Shown here: positions 25,706 to 34,098 of the stretch, piece by piece
How positions within the stretch are numbered: position 1 is the first letter of the stretch
Layout of the letters: each line of letters starts with the position of its first letter
DNA from: an uncultured Rothia sp.
GTDB lineage: Bacteria > Actinomycetota > Actinomycetes > Actinomycetales > Micrococcaceae
Length of the DNA: 64,000 bases
Assembly (NCBI GenBank): GCA_946221065.1
Contig: CAMIIO010000003.1
Coordinates: 196,025 to 260,024 of the forward strand
Direction: 5' to 3'
Notes under the pieces: model-generated
Databases searched by the model: none
What the model was told of the DNA's origin: nothing
Seen by the model: only the letters and a program-made list of their open reading frames with translations
Program-made: the position numbers and the translations under genes

Positions 25706-26521
25706 ATGAAAACCATCCCTGTTTCTCGTCGCTCGGCTCTAGCGCTCACCGGCGCCGTCTCTTTGGCGGGACTCTTGGCAGCCTGCTCATCTTCCTCCAC
25801 TAGCCAGAGCACCGACGTCCTCCAAAAAATTAAGGACGCCGGCAAGATTCGTATCGGCATGGAAGGCACCTTCAAGCCCTGGGGCTACCACAACGAAAAA
25901 GGTGACCTGGTGGGTATGGAAAAAGAGATTGGAGACCTGCTCGCCAAAGATCTGGGCGTGAGCGCAGAATATATTGAGTCTCCCTGGGACTCGCTGATTG
26001 CCGGTGTAGATTCTGACCGTTACGATGTGGTGCTCAACAACGTTGCCCCCACCGAGGAGCGTCAGCAAAAATATAACTTTTCTATCAACTACGTGAAGTC
26101 AGAGGGCAAGGTTGGTGTGCTGGAGTCTTCACCGCTCAAACAAGTCTCCGATGTTAAGGGGCATACTGCGGCGTCGTCGGAAACCTCCAATTTCCGTACC
26201 TTACTGGAGCAGAACGGGGCAACTATCGTTACGGTTACCGGCTTTGATGAGGCAATCGAGCAGGTACTCTCCGGCCGTGTAGATTGCACCGGTAACGACG
26301 CCGTGACGTTCCAGGCATACAAGAAGGAACACCCCGAAGCCAAGATTCGTTTGTTGGAGGGGCAGCTGGGTGACGCTTCGGAAGCCGCCGTGCTAATGCC
26401 TAAAGGTGCGGATAGTTTGAAGAAGGCTATCGACGATTCTTTGATCAAACACATGGACAATGGGGATTTGAAGAATATTTATATGAAATATGTGGGTATT
26501 GACCTCACTCCTTCTAAATAG
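25706..26521 (+). CDS. Amino-acid ABC transporter substrate-binding lipoprotein
   Basis: A 271-residue extracytoplasmic binding protein of family 3. The signal peptide carries a twin-Arg-like SRRSALAL and a lipobox ending in LLAAC, so it would be lipid-anchored. The mature part starts DVLQKIKDAGKIRIGMEGTF, with GMEKEIGDLLAK and RYDVVLNNVAPTEERQQKY. This is most like cystine or polar amino-acid binders (TcyA/FliY). It is the first of three transporter genes and follows the PLP enzyme by 34 nt. Confidence 0.88.
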   Translation: MKTIPVSRRSALALTGAVSLAGLLAACSSSSTSQSTDVLQKIKDAGKIRIGMEGTFKPWGYHNEKGDLVGMEKEIGDLLAKDLGVSAEYIESPWDSLIAGVDSDRYDVVLNNVAPTEERQQKYNFSINYVKSEGKVGVLESSPLKQVSDVKGHTAASSETSNFRTLLEQNGATIVTVTGFDEAIEQVLSGRVDCTGNDAVTFQAYKKEHPEAKIRLLEGQLGDASEAAVLMPKGADSLKKAIDDSLIKHMDNGDLKNIYMKYVGIDLTPSK

Positions 26522-26536
26522 TTGAAGTACGGATCA

Positions 26537-27211
26537 ATGGATCACTATCTGAATTTATGGGTTGAGTCTTTACCTCAGCTTCTCTGGGCAACTCTAAAAA
26601 TTACCCTGCCACTGTCAATTGTTGCGTTTGTGCTGGCTATTCTGATTGGTGTTGTAACTCAGGTAATGCGGGCGAATAAATTTCGCCCGTTTGCCTGGCT
26701 TGCAAATACGTATGTGTGGCTCTTTCGCGGAACCCCTTTGCTCGTGCAGCTTTTCTTGATTTTCTATGGTCTTCCTAAGCTGAATATTGTTTTGGATCCG
26801 TGGACTGCTGCCATTGTTGCGCTTTCTCTCAATACCGGTGCATACGTGGCGGAAAGCTTCCGCGCCGCGGTTGCCTCGATTCCACGAGGGCAATTTGAAG
26901 CTGCCCACACGCTGAATTTCACTAAAATGCAGGTACTGCGTCACGTGGTGATTCCCCAAGCCGTGCGTATCGCTTTACCTCCACTGGGAAATGATTTGAT
27001 TGACCTGGTTAAAGGAACCTCCTTGGTGTCTACAATTTCCCTGGTTGATCTTTTCCAATCGGGTAAGCAGGTTGCGGCGCGCACTTTTGAGCCATTAGCA
27101 ATGTATGCCGAGGTTGCGCTGATCTATTTAATGATTTTTTCGGTGCTTTCTATAGTGCAGAGCATGCTGGAGAAGCGAAGCAACCGGTATATGAGGAGTG
27201 TTCATGCTTGA
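26537..27211 (+). CDS. Amino-acid ABC transporter permease
   Basis: A 224-residue HisM/TcyB-type permease with about five helices. The EAA loop that contacts the ATPase reads EAAHTLNFTKMQVLRHVVIPQA. PLLVQLFLIFYGLPKL is typical of the family. Start choice is uncertain: ATG 26537 has a weak GGA upstream, while a TTG at 26522 directly after the upstream stop would add five residues. It overlaps the ATPase gene by 8 nt. Confidence 0.9.
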   Translation: MDHYLNLWVESLPQLLWATLKITLPLSIVAFVLAILIGVVTQVMRANKFRPFAWLANTYVWLFRGTPLLVQLFLIFYGLPKLNIVLDPWTAAIVALSLNTGAYVAESFRAAVASIPRGQFEAAHTLNFTKMQVLRHVVIPQAVRIALPPLGNDLIDLVKGTSLVSTISLVDLFQSGKQVAARTFEPLAMYAEVALIYLMIFSVLSIVQSMLEKRSNRYMRSVHA

Positions 27212-27956
27212 GATTAATCAGCTTTCCAAAAGTTTTGGGGATCAGCATATTCTGCGTGGTATTAATGCTCAGATGCAAGCGGGGGAGACAACGGTTATTC
27301 TTGGGCCTTCTGGGTCAGGAAAATCGACGCTATTGCGTTGCCTTAACCTCTTAGAAATGCCCGAGCAGGGAAGCCTGCGCATTGAAAATGATGAGGTGCA
27401 TTTTGGTGCTCCGCTTAGTGAGTCTCAAGTGCGTAAAATCCGGCAGCATTCGGCAATGGTTTTTCAGCAGTTTAATCTCTTCCCTAATCTGACGGCTCTG
27501 GAAAATGTGGCACTCGCTCCAGTGCTTAATAGCAAATATTCTAAGACAGAGTCTCGGAAGGTAGCTGAGGAACTGCTGGTAAAGGTTGGCTTGGGTAAGC
27601 GCGTGAGTTCGTACCCGGAGCAGCTCTCGGGAGGCCAACAGCAGCGTGTGGCTATAGCGCGTGCGCTGGCGATGAGCCCGGATTATTTATTGTTTGACGA
27701 GCCGACGTCGGCGCTTGACCCCGAGCTTGAGGCTGAGGTAATCCGAGTTTTGATTGATTTGGCGCGGGAGAATCGTTCGCTTGTGGTGGTGACTCACAAT
27801 ATGGCTTTTGCGCAGAAGGTGGCGGATCGTATTCTTTTCCTGGATGGCGGAAAAATTACGTATGACGGCGCGCCTGCTGGATTCTTTAGTTCGGACGACG
27901 TGCGGATTAAGCGTTTCCTGAATATCTTTGAGCTGGTGGAGCACTATTCGATTTAG
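27204..27956 (+). CDS. Amino-acid ABC transporter ATPase
   Basis: A 250-residue cytoplasmic ATPase of the polar amino-acid uptake type. It has Walker A GPSGSGKS, Q-loop FQQFNLFPNLT, signature LSGGQQQRVAIARAL, Walker B LLFDEPTSALDPE, and H-loop VVTHNM. ATG 27204 with GAGGAG 5 nt upstream is preferred to a GTG 6 nt earlier. It is the last gene of the importer and is followed by a family B palindrome. Confidence 0.95.
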   Translation: MLEINQLSKSFGDQHILRGINAQMQAGETTVILGPSGSGKSTLLRCLNLLEMPEQGSLRIENDEVHFGAPLSESQVRKIRQHSAMVFQQFNLFPNLTALENVALAPVLNSKYSKTESRKVAEELLVKVGLGKRVSSYPEQLSGGQQQRVAIARALAMSPDYLLFDEPTSALDPELEAEVIRVLIDLARENRSLVVVTHNMAFAQKVADRILFLDGGKITYDGAPAGFFSSDDVRIKRFLNIFELVEHYSI

Positions 27957-27976
27957 CTAGGTGCCAGGGGACATGA

Positions 27977-28036
27977 GTGACCATCCTATGTTGCCAGGAC
28001 CGTCGTGGGGCGGTCCTGGCAACACGAGATGGTCAC
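27977..28036. repeat. Dispersed 60-nt palindrome, family B copy 3
   Basis: The best-formed copy. Outer arms GTGACCATC/GATGGTCAC and inner arms TGTTGCCAGGACCG/CGGTCCTGGCAACA are perfect, separated by a 3-nt bulge on each side, with loop TCGTGGGG. It lies 20 nt after the ABC operon. Confidence 0.9.
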
Positions 28037-28180
28037 TTGCGCGTCGTCGGACAGCAGATACCGCACCTCCCGAATCCCTGCCATCCCACGCACCGAGAAA
28101 ACCTCGCCCAAACCGACTGAAATATGAGAATTTCCCGCCCACCCACGCAAAGTTCGGCCACATCATCTAGAGTGTGAAGC

Positions 28181-28444
28181 GTGAAAACATTTGATGCACT
28201 CTTCCAAGAACTCACCGAAAAAGCCCGGAGCCGTCCCGAAGGCTCCGGAACCGTCGCCGAACTCGATACCGGCGTGCACGGCATCGGCAAGAAAATCGTT
28301 GAAGAAGCCGCAGAAGTTTGGATGGCAGCCGAATTTCAATCCGATGAAGAATTTGCAGAGGAAGCATCACAGCTCATTTACCATTTGCAGGTCATGATGA
28401 TCGCCAAGGGACTGACTCCCGAAGATATCTATAGATACCTCTAA
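28181..28444 (+). CDS. hisE: Phosphoribosyl-ATP pyrophosphohydrolase
   Basis: An 87-residue MazG-like enzyme of the second step of histidine synthesis. It shows FDALFQELTEKARSRPEGSG, the metal site KKIVEEAAEVWMAA, and a C-terminal LIYHLQVMMIAKGL. GTG 28181 is preceded by TAGAGT (28168-28173) at 7 nt and by no clear Shine-Dalgarno, so a leaderless message is possible. It is paired with hisG 30 nt downstream. Confidence 0.93.
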   Translation: MKTFDALFQELTEKARSRPEGSGTVAELDTGVHGIGKKIVEEAAEVWMAAEFQSDEEFAEEASQLIYHLQVMMIAKGLTPEDIYRYL

Positions 28445-28474
28445 ACCTGCACCGTAAATTAGCAAAGGACTAAC

Positions 28475-29320
28475 ATGCTTCGCGTAGCCATTCCCAACAA
28501 GGGCTCTCTCTCCGACGCCGCCACAACCATGCTCAAAGAATCCGGCTATCTTCAGCGCCGGGACTCCCGCGAACTCGTGATCGCGGATAAAGAAAATCAC
28601 GTGGAATTCTTCTACCTTCGCCCACGAGATATTGCCGTGTACGTGGGTAAGGGCACGCTCGACGTCGGAATTACCGGCCGTGACTTGCTGCTCGACTCAG
28701 AAGCGCCAGCCGAGGAAGTGATGGGTTTGGATTTTGCCCGTTCCACCTTCCGCTTTGCCGGTCCCGTAGGGGAATTTACTAGCGTTGATCAACTGGAGGG
28801 CAAACGTATTGCTACCTCCTATGCCAAACTGGTACGGCACTATTTGGAGGACCGGCAGATTAGCGCCACGGTAACTCGGCTTGATGGCGCCATTGAGTCC
28901 TCAATTCGCTTGGGCGTGGCAGACGCTATTGCCGACGTCGTGGAAACCGGCAATACCATGCGCGCCGCCGGGTTAGAGCCCTTTGGCGAACCACTAATGC
29001 ACAGTGAGGCGCTGTTGATTAAGCGTCAGGGTGTGGAAGATATTGATGGTTTGGAGAAGCTGATTCGCCGTTTGCGCGGTGTGCTGATTGCCCGTCAATA
29101 CGCCATGATGGATTACGATATCCGCGAGGATTTGCTACCTCGGGCCACCGAGATCACACCCGGTCTGGAAGCACCCACCATCTCTCCGTTAGAGCGTGAG
29201 GGCTGGGTTGCGGTGCGTTCTATGGTTCCTCGCAACCGTGTGAATAAGCTGATGGATGACCTCTACGAGGTGGGCGCCCGAGCCATTCTGGTTTCGCCTA
29301 TTCAGGCAGCGCGTATCTAA
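28475..29320 (+). CDS. hisG: ATP phosphoribosyltransferase (long form)
   Basis: The first, feedback-controlled step of histidine synthesis. The 281 residues match the long HisG with a C-terminal regulatory domain, so no HisZ is needed. The start is MLRVAIPNKGSLSD; GITGRDLL and DAIADVVETGNTMRAAGL mark the phosphoribosyl site. The last 75 residues form the ACT-like histidine-binding domain (GWVAVRSMVPRNRVNKLM). AAAGGA precedes the ATG. A strong hairpin ends the hisE-hisG unit. Confidence 0.95.
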   Translation: MLRVAIPNKGSLSDAATTMLKESGYLQRRDSRELVIADKENHVEFFYLRPRDIAVYVGKGTLDVGITGRDLLLDSEAPAEEVMGLDFARSTFRFAGPVGEFTSVDQLEGKRIATSYAKLVRHYLEDRQISATVTRLDGAIESSIRLGVADAIADVVETGNTMRAAGLEPFGEPLMHSEALLIKRQGVEDIDGLEKLIRRLRGVLIARQYAMMDYDIREDLLPRATEITPGLEAPTISPLEREGWVAVRSMVPRNRVNKLMDDLYEVGARAILVSPIQAARI

Positions 29321-29330
29321 CGATGTGAAG

Positions 29331-29371
29331 TGCCGCCGGGGGTTGGGTTCCCGGCGGCATTATTTTTATTC
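29331..29371 (+). terminator. Intrinsic terminator between hisG and hisF
   Basis: A perfect 10-bp GC-rich stem (TGCCGCCGGG/CCCGGCGGCA), 9-nt loop, and the tail TTATTTTTATT. It separates or partly uncouples hisF from hisE-hisG. Confidence 0.9.
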
Positions 29372-29386
29372 CGTGAAAGGAGCAAC

Positions 29387-30148
29387 ATGGCTGTTGCAAT
29401 TCGAGTGATTCCCTGCCTGGATGTTGACAACGGCAGAGTGGTGAAAGGCGTAAATTTTGCGGATTTGCGCGACGCCGGTGACCCTCTAGAGCTGGGTAGA
29501 AAGTATAACGAAGCCGGGGCGGATGAACTGACGTTCTTGGATGTGACGGCGTCTTCTACGGACCGTTCAACTACCTATGATGTGGTAACGCAGACCGCTG
29601 AAACCGTGTTCATTCCGCTGACCGTTGGCGGGGGAGTGCGCACCGTAGATGACGTGGACCGGCTGCTGCGTTGTGGCGCCGATAAGGTCTCTATTAATAC
29701 CGCCGCTATTGCCCGCCCCGAGGTAATTAACGAAATTGTGGAGCGTTTTGGGTCGCAGGTGCTGGTGCTCTCGGTGGATGCCCGGCGTAACCCGGACATG
29801 CCTTCGGGCTTTGAAGTCACCACGCACGGTGGTAAAAAGTCTGCGAACCTTGACGCCGTGGCGTGGGTCAAAGACGCCGAAGCACGCGGGGTGGGCGAAA
29901 TCTTGCTGAACTCGATGGACGCCGACGGCACCAAGGCGGGTTTTGATGTGGAGATGATTCGCATGGTGCGGGCAGTATCTAAGCTACCGCTGATTGCCTC
30001 CGGTGGAGCGGGTGCGCCCGAACACTTCCCGCCCGCTATTGAGGCAGGTGCCGATGCCGTGCTGGCAGCCTCTATCTTCCATTTCGGTGAGGTGAGCATT
30101 GGGGAAGTGAAGAATGCTATCCGTGCTGCCGGGTATGAGGTTCGGTAA
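29387..30148 (+). CDS. hisF: Imidazole glycerol phosphate synthase, cyclase subunit
   Basis: A 253-residue TIM barrel that closes the imidazole ring with ammonia supplied by HisH (not in this window). It shows AIRVIPCLDVDNGRVVKG (Asp catalytic), DELTFLDVTAS, VGGGVRTVDDV, GEILLNSMDADGTKAG, and ASGGAG. ATG 29387 with GAAAGGAGC upstream is preferred; an earlier in-frame start would lie inside the terminator. Confidence 0.96.
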   Translation: MAVAIRVIPCLDVDNGRVVKGVNFADLRDAGDPLELGRKYNEAGADELTFLDVTASSTDRSTTYDVVTQTAETVFIPLTVGGGVRTVDDVDRLLRCGADKVSINTAAIARPEVINEIVERFGSQVLVLSVDARRNPDMPSGFEVTTHGGKKSANLDAVAWVKDAEARGVGEILLNSMDADGTKAGFDVEMIRMVRAVSKLPLIASGGAGAPEHFPPAIEAGADAVLAASIFHFGEVSIGEVKNAIRAAGYEVR

Positions 30149-30155
30149 GTAAGCG

Positions 30156-31238
30156 ATGATAACGAGCCGGCGAACGCAGGGGACACATTCTCAGGGGCCA
30201 CTGCGTATCATCGGGTGGCTCTTTGGATTGGTGATAGCCCTTCTCTGTGTAGCGTTCCTGCTTTTCCCCGGTTGGAGTGTATCGCGAGAGCTCAGTACTG
30301 TACCCGTGGTAGCTCATGCCGTGGCGTTCGCGCGAATCTCCGGCATAGCTCTCCTAGTCTTTTCTACACTCTTTTTCCTGGTGAAAGTCTTATATCGTGC
30401 TAGACCTGCACGGCGTTTTGAGGTGCTTCCCACTCTAACTTTATTGCTCTGGGCATTTTCCGGTGGGTGGCTCATTGCCTTCCCGCAGGGTTTGGCTGAG
30501 CATGCGTCGTCGCTGGTGGGATCTGGGGAGAAAAGAACAGTGGGATTGGTTGGCAAGCATCTGAAGGTTGTGGGCTATAACAGTCAAGACACGTTGAGCG
30601 CTACGGATCTGCGGGAACTGGATGAAAAATTCCGTGCCGATATTTATGTGTTCCCCGAAGGCGGGGTTGACCATGTGAATGCTGCCGTGGCGGGTTCCGG
30701 CGTCACCGGGCAGATATTTTCCCCGCGTGATGACGGCTTTGGGTCGGTGTATAACGAAACGATTGCGCCAACTACTGTGCTGGTGCGTCCAAGTGCCGGA
30801 ACCTGGATTCAGCAGAAAGTGTCTCCGCTATCCTTTGGCGCGGTAGGTTTGCGTTCTGCCGATGCCGGAGGGGTACGTTTGGTGGGTGTGCATACGGCTC
30901 CGCCGGTTCCTGGACTAATGGGTGCTTGGCGTGATGATTTACGGACGGTGCGGGCAGAGGCTTCTTCGGCGCAGGAGCCGATTCTTCTGGTGGGAGATTT
31001 TAACGCAACGCTTCGACATGGCGCAATGGCTGATCTGTCGGGGATTGATGACGCCGCGAGCGCGATGGGTAAGGTAGAGGGAACGTGGCCGGTGGGGATG
31101 TCGCCGGTGCTTTCTGCGCCGATTGATCATGTGTTGGTGAGCGATTCTATTGATGTGGTGGATTTTCAGACTGTGAGGGTGGGCGACGGCGATCATCGTG
31201 CGGTTTATGCGGAGCTGGTTATCTCGTCTACTCGTTGA
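30156..31238 (+). CDS. Membrane-anchored endonuclease/exonuclease/phosphatase (EEP) family protein
   Basis: A 360-residue protein with three N-terminal transmembrane helices (about 18-38, 58-80, 90-108) and an EEP-type phosphoesterase domain outside or inside. The active-site motifs are present in order: a conserved YNSQD-type first strand, EGG in YVFPEGGVDH, LLVGDFNATLRHG, PIDHVLVS, and the final GDHRAV. Substrates in this superfamily range from DNA to phospholipids; this one cannot be assigned. It follows hisF by 7 nt. A family A palindrome contains its stop codon. Confidence 0.82.
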   Translation: MITSRRTQGTHSQGPLRIIGWLFGLVIALLCVAFLLFPGWSVSRELSTVPVVAHAVAFARISGIALLVFSTLFFLVKVLYRARPARRFEVLPTLTLLLWAFSGGWLIAFPQGLAEHASSLVGSGEKRTVGLVGKHLKVVGYNSQDTLSATDLRELDEKFRADIYVFPEGGVDHVNAAVAGSGVTGQIFSPRDDGFGSVYNETIAPTTVLVRPSAGTWIQQKVSPLSFGAVGLRSADAGGVRLVGVHTAPPVPGLMGAWRDDLRTVRAEASSAQEPILLVGDFNATLRHGAMADLSGIDDAASAMGKVEGTWPVGMSPVLSAPIDHVLVSDSIDVVDFQTVRVGDGDHRAVYAELVISSTR

Positions 31239-31295
31239 GGTGTCAATAATATGCACTTTTCGGCGCAAAAAGTGCATATTATTGACACCTCAGCG
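31233..31295. repeat. Dispersed palindrome, family A copy 2
   Basis: 25-bp perfect arms (31236-31260 and 31268-31292), with extra pairs outside, containing TGAGGTGTCA and ATATGCACTTTT as in the copy at 11285. It spans the stop codon of the EEP gene and ends 6 nt before the convergent gene's stop, so it could act as a bidirectional terminator. Confidence 0.85.
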
Positions 31296-31300
31296 TGGGT

Positions 31301-31939
31301 TTAGCGCACAATCACCTGCGCCTGTTCCCGTCCAAAGAGGTACAGCGCTAGTTCTTCCGGCAGGCCAGAGAGCACCGTAGCCACCTTACCGGGCTTTGGG
31401 GTGAGAACGGTGTGAACGAGCGGGTGATCGCCGGGAACTTCCAGCACCAAACCGTCCGGGTAGTTTTTGCCCGCCATTATTTTTGCCCGCGAACATAGAT
31501 CCTTCCAGATATATTCTCGGGTATCAGGGTGGAGTTCGCGTGGCTCCCAACCGGGGCGCGCACGTCGAACGTCCTCAATATGCACAAAGTACTCGATGAG
31601 GTTCATTGCCCGGTCTGCCTCCGGTTTGCGACGGCGTAGGTTGAAGTATCCGGGGAGCAAACCAAACTCGGTGATGGCGCTCTCATATGCCGGGCGCTCG
31701 CGCAAAGTCTCTGCTAGTTCTGCGGTCTTGCGTTCGGTACGCTCTGCTAGAAAGGGCACCACAATGCCCAGCGTCGTAATCACCTGTGATTCTCGAAGGA
31801 GCAGGTGGGCTACCATGTGCCGGTTCTGCCAACCCTCGCATAAGGTGGGGCCGGTAGGGTTAGCCTCGTGGAGTACCTGAAGGAGGTTGCGACGCTCTTC
31901 GGCAATGATCGTGGCAGGGTTACGTGTCTCGGTCGTCAT
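31301..31939 (-). CDS. TIGR03085-like/DinB-type metal-binding protein
   Basis: A 212-residue protein resembling the TIGR03085 family, related to mycothiol-dependent maleylpyruvate isomerases and DinB-like four-helix proteins. LCEGWQNRHMVAHLLLRE carries the first metal-type His, and NLIEYFVHIEDVRRARPGWEP is the characteristic second site. The C-terminal half (LVLEVPGDHPLV onward) is a SCP2-like region. The start at ATG 31939 with GGAAGA upstream leaves out 9 residues of an upstream ATG. The physiological role is unknown. Confidence 0.78.
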   Translation of the reverse strand: MTTETRNPATIIAEERRNLLQVLHEANPTGPTLCEGWQNRHMVAHLLLRESQVITTLGIVVPFLAERTERKTAELAETLRERPAYESAITEFGLLPGYFNLRRRKPEADRAMNLIEYFVHIEDVRRARPGWEPRELHPDTREYIWKDLCSRAKIMAGKNYPDGLVLEVPGDHPLVHTVLTPKPGKVATVLSGLPEELALYLFGREQAQVIVR

Positions 31940-32034
31940 GCTTGTATTCTTCCACGATTGGCGCACCTCGCCGTGTTCATCTGGTGGCTAGATTTTTTAC
32001 AGAATTTCGCCGGCGGTAGCGTTCAACTACTACT

Positions 32035-32433
32035 ATGGGAAAGATGAATGAGAACCCTACCCCCACGCCTACCCTCAGCCCCGAAATCGCTGACCGCCTC
32101 AAGCGAGATTCCAACGGTTTAGTGACTGCCATTATTCAACAGTATGACAGTAACCGGGTGCTTATGCTCGGCTGGATGGACGATGAAGCGCTCCGCCGTA
32201 CCCTCGCAGAAGGGCGTGTGACGTTTTGGTCGCGCTCGCGTCAGGAATATTGGCGTAAGGGCGATACCTCCGGGCACTATCAGTATGTGAAATCCGTGGA
32301 GCTTGATTGTGATGGCGACGCGCTACTGATTCGTGTGGATCAAGTCGGTGCCGCGTGCCATACCGGAACCGAAAGCTGTTTTGACGCTGGAGGGAAACTG
32401 GACGCCGTCGTGGGGTATCGCCCCGTAGAGTAG
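32035..32433 (+). CDS. hisI: Phosphoribosyl-AMP cyclohydrolase
   Basis: The third step of histidine synthesis. The 132 residues show IQQYDSNRVLMLGWMDDEAL, FWSRSRQEYWRKGDTSGH (metal site), DCDGDALLIRVDQ, and CHTG at the zinc-binding end. ATG 32035 or 32044 are both possible; neither has a strong Shine-Dalgarno. It stands 79 nt before trpE, as in many actinobacteria where hisI joins the trp genes. A TAGAAT (32481-32486) in the gap may give trpE its own start. Confidence 0.93.
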   Translation: MGKMNENPTPTPTLSPEIADRLKRDSNGLVTAIIQQYDSNRVLMLGWMDDEALRRTLAEGRVTFWSRSRQEYWRKGDTSGHYQYVKSVELDCDGDALLIRVDQVGAACHTGTESCFDAGGKLDAVVGYRPVE

Positions 32434-32511
32434 TTTCTTGAGGATGAGATCAACGGCGTTTGGCCGAACCATGAACGTTTTAGAATCAACAATAATCAGG
32501 GGAGCTAAGTA

Positions 32512-34098
32512 GTGCAGGATTTGGGCAATATTTCACCCAGTCTCGAAGAATTTCAGGAGCTGGCAAAGCACCATCGGGTGGTTCCGGTGCGGACGAAGAT
32601 TCTTGCGGATTCGCTCACGCCCATTGGGACTTATCGTGCGCTGGTGACTCGTGGGGGTGAGCCGGCGCGGGGTACGTTCTTGTTGGAATCGGCGGCGGAG
32701 AACGCTCGCTGGTCGCGGTATTCGTTTATTGGTGCCAGTTCTCGCGCCACGCTCACCACCGATCAGGGGGAGGTGTGCTGGCAGGGGCAGACCCCGGCGG
32801 GCGCACCGACTTCCGGGGATCCGGTGGAGGCTATCCGCAAGACCTTGGAGACACTCCACACCGAAAAGTTCGCGGATTTACCTCCGCTGACCAGCGGTTT
32901 GGTGGGGTATCTGGGCTGGGACGTGGTGCGTCACTGGGAGAAGCTGCCGCATAAGCCTGCCGACGACGTCCACCTGCCGGATTTTGCGCTCAACCTGGTA
33001 AGCGATATGGCGATTCACGACAACGCCGAGGGAACAGTGACCCTGGTGGCGAACGCGGTGAACTTTAACGGCACCGATGAGAACGTGGACCAGGCATATG
33101 AGGACGCCGTGGCGCGTTTACGCGCCATGTTAGAAAAGCTTGCTACCCCTATCGGCACAACAACCGTTTCTACCCTGCACGGCACGGTGCAAGTAGAGGA
33201 AGCAATATCCCAGAACGTCAAGCACCGCTGGGCAGAGCAGGACTTCCTCGACACGATTGAGAAGTCAAAGAAAAACATTATTGACGGTGACGTGTTCCAG
33301 ATTGTGATCTCTCGCCGTTTTGAGGTGGAAAACCGCGCCAAGGCACTAGACGTCTACCGGATTCTACGCGCCTCGAACCCCTCGCCGTATATGTACCTGT
33401 TTAATTGCGAAGACACCTCGGGGGAGCCGTTCCAGATTGTTGGCTCCTCCCCGGAGGCACTGGTGACGCTCAAGGACGACGTCGCCACCACACACCCGAT
33501 TGCCGGTTCACGCCCGCGCGGGGCAACACACGAGGCGGATATGGCGTTGGCGGAGGAGCTACTGGCAGATGAAAAGGAGCGTTCTGAGCACCTGATGCTG
33601 GTGGATCTTGCGCGTAATGATATCTCCAAGATTGCCGTGCCGGGCACCGTGAACGTCACGCAGTTCATGGAGATTGAGCGGTTCAGCCACATCATGCACA
33701 TTTCCTCAACCGTTACCGCCCAGTTGCGCGAGGGTAAGAACGCCTATGATGTACTGAAGGCAACCTTCCCTGCCGGGACGCTCTCGGGTGCGCCTAAACC
33801 GCGCGCCATGCAACTCCTGGATGATTACGAGCCGGTATCGCGCGGAATCTATGGCGGAGTGTGTGGCTACTTCGACTTTGCCGGGAATATGGATATGGCG
33901 ATTGCTATCCGCACCGCAGTGCTCAAAAACAATACAGCCTATGTTCAAGCCGGCGCCGGAATTGTGATGGACTCCGTACCTGCCTCCGAAGCGGCAGAGA
34001 CTGTCTCTAAATCTGCAGCCCCATTGCGCGCCGTCATTACCGCCGCCGGTCTGGAAGAACTCAACCCCATAGGGAACACCGCCCAGGAGGAGCAATGA
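32512..34098 (+). CDS. trpE: Anthranilate synthase component I
   Basis: Converts chorismate to anthranilate with ammonia from TrpG (not in this window). The 528 residues have the tryptophan-inhibition motif LLES in GTFLLESAAENARWSRYSF, and the C-terminal catalytic core with DIPFQI-type DVFQIVISRRFEV, PIAGSRPRGAT, and FPAGTLSGAPKPRAM. GTG 32512 is preceded by CAGGGGAG. No leader peptide with Trp codons is seen in the 78-nt gap, so attenuation of the E. coli kind is unlikely. The stop overlaps the next gene by 4 nt. Confidence 0.96.
   Translation: MQDLGNISPSLEEFQELAKHHRVVPVRTKILADSLTPIGTYRALVTRGGEPARGTFLLESAAENARWSRYSFIGASSRATLTTDQGEVCWQGQTPAGAPTSGDPVEAIRKTLETLHTEKFADLPPLTSGLVGYLGWDVVRHWEKLPHKPADDVHLPDFALNLVSDMAIHDNAEGTVTLVANAVNFNGTDENVDQAYEDAVARLRAMLEKLATPIGTTTVSTLHGTVQVEEAISQNVKHRWAEQDFLDTIEKSKKNIIDGDVFQIVISRRFEVENRAKALDVYRILRASNPSPYMYLFNCEDTSGEPFQIVGSSPEALVTLKDDVATTHPIAGSRPRGATHEADMALAEELLADEKERSEHLMLVDLARNDISKIAVPGTVNVTQFMEIERFSHIMHISSTVTAQLREGKNAYDVLKATFPAGTLSGAPKPRAMQLLDDYEPVSRGIYGGVCGYFDFAGNMDMAIAIRTAVLKNNTAYVQAGAGIVMDSVPASEAAETVSKSAAPLRAVITAAGLEELNPIGNTAQEEQ

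Noticed and set aside
32434..32511. Trp attenuator leader peptide before trpE
   Set aside because: No short frame with tandem Trp codons and no terminator/antiterminator pair fits the 78-nt gap.
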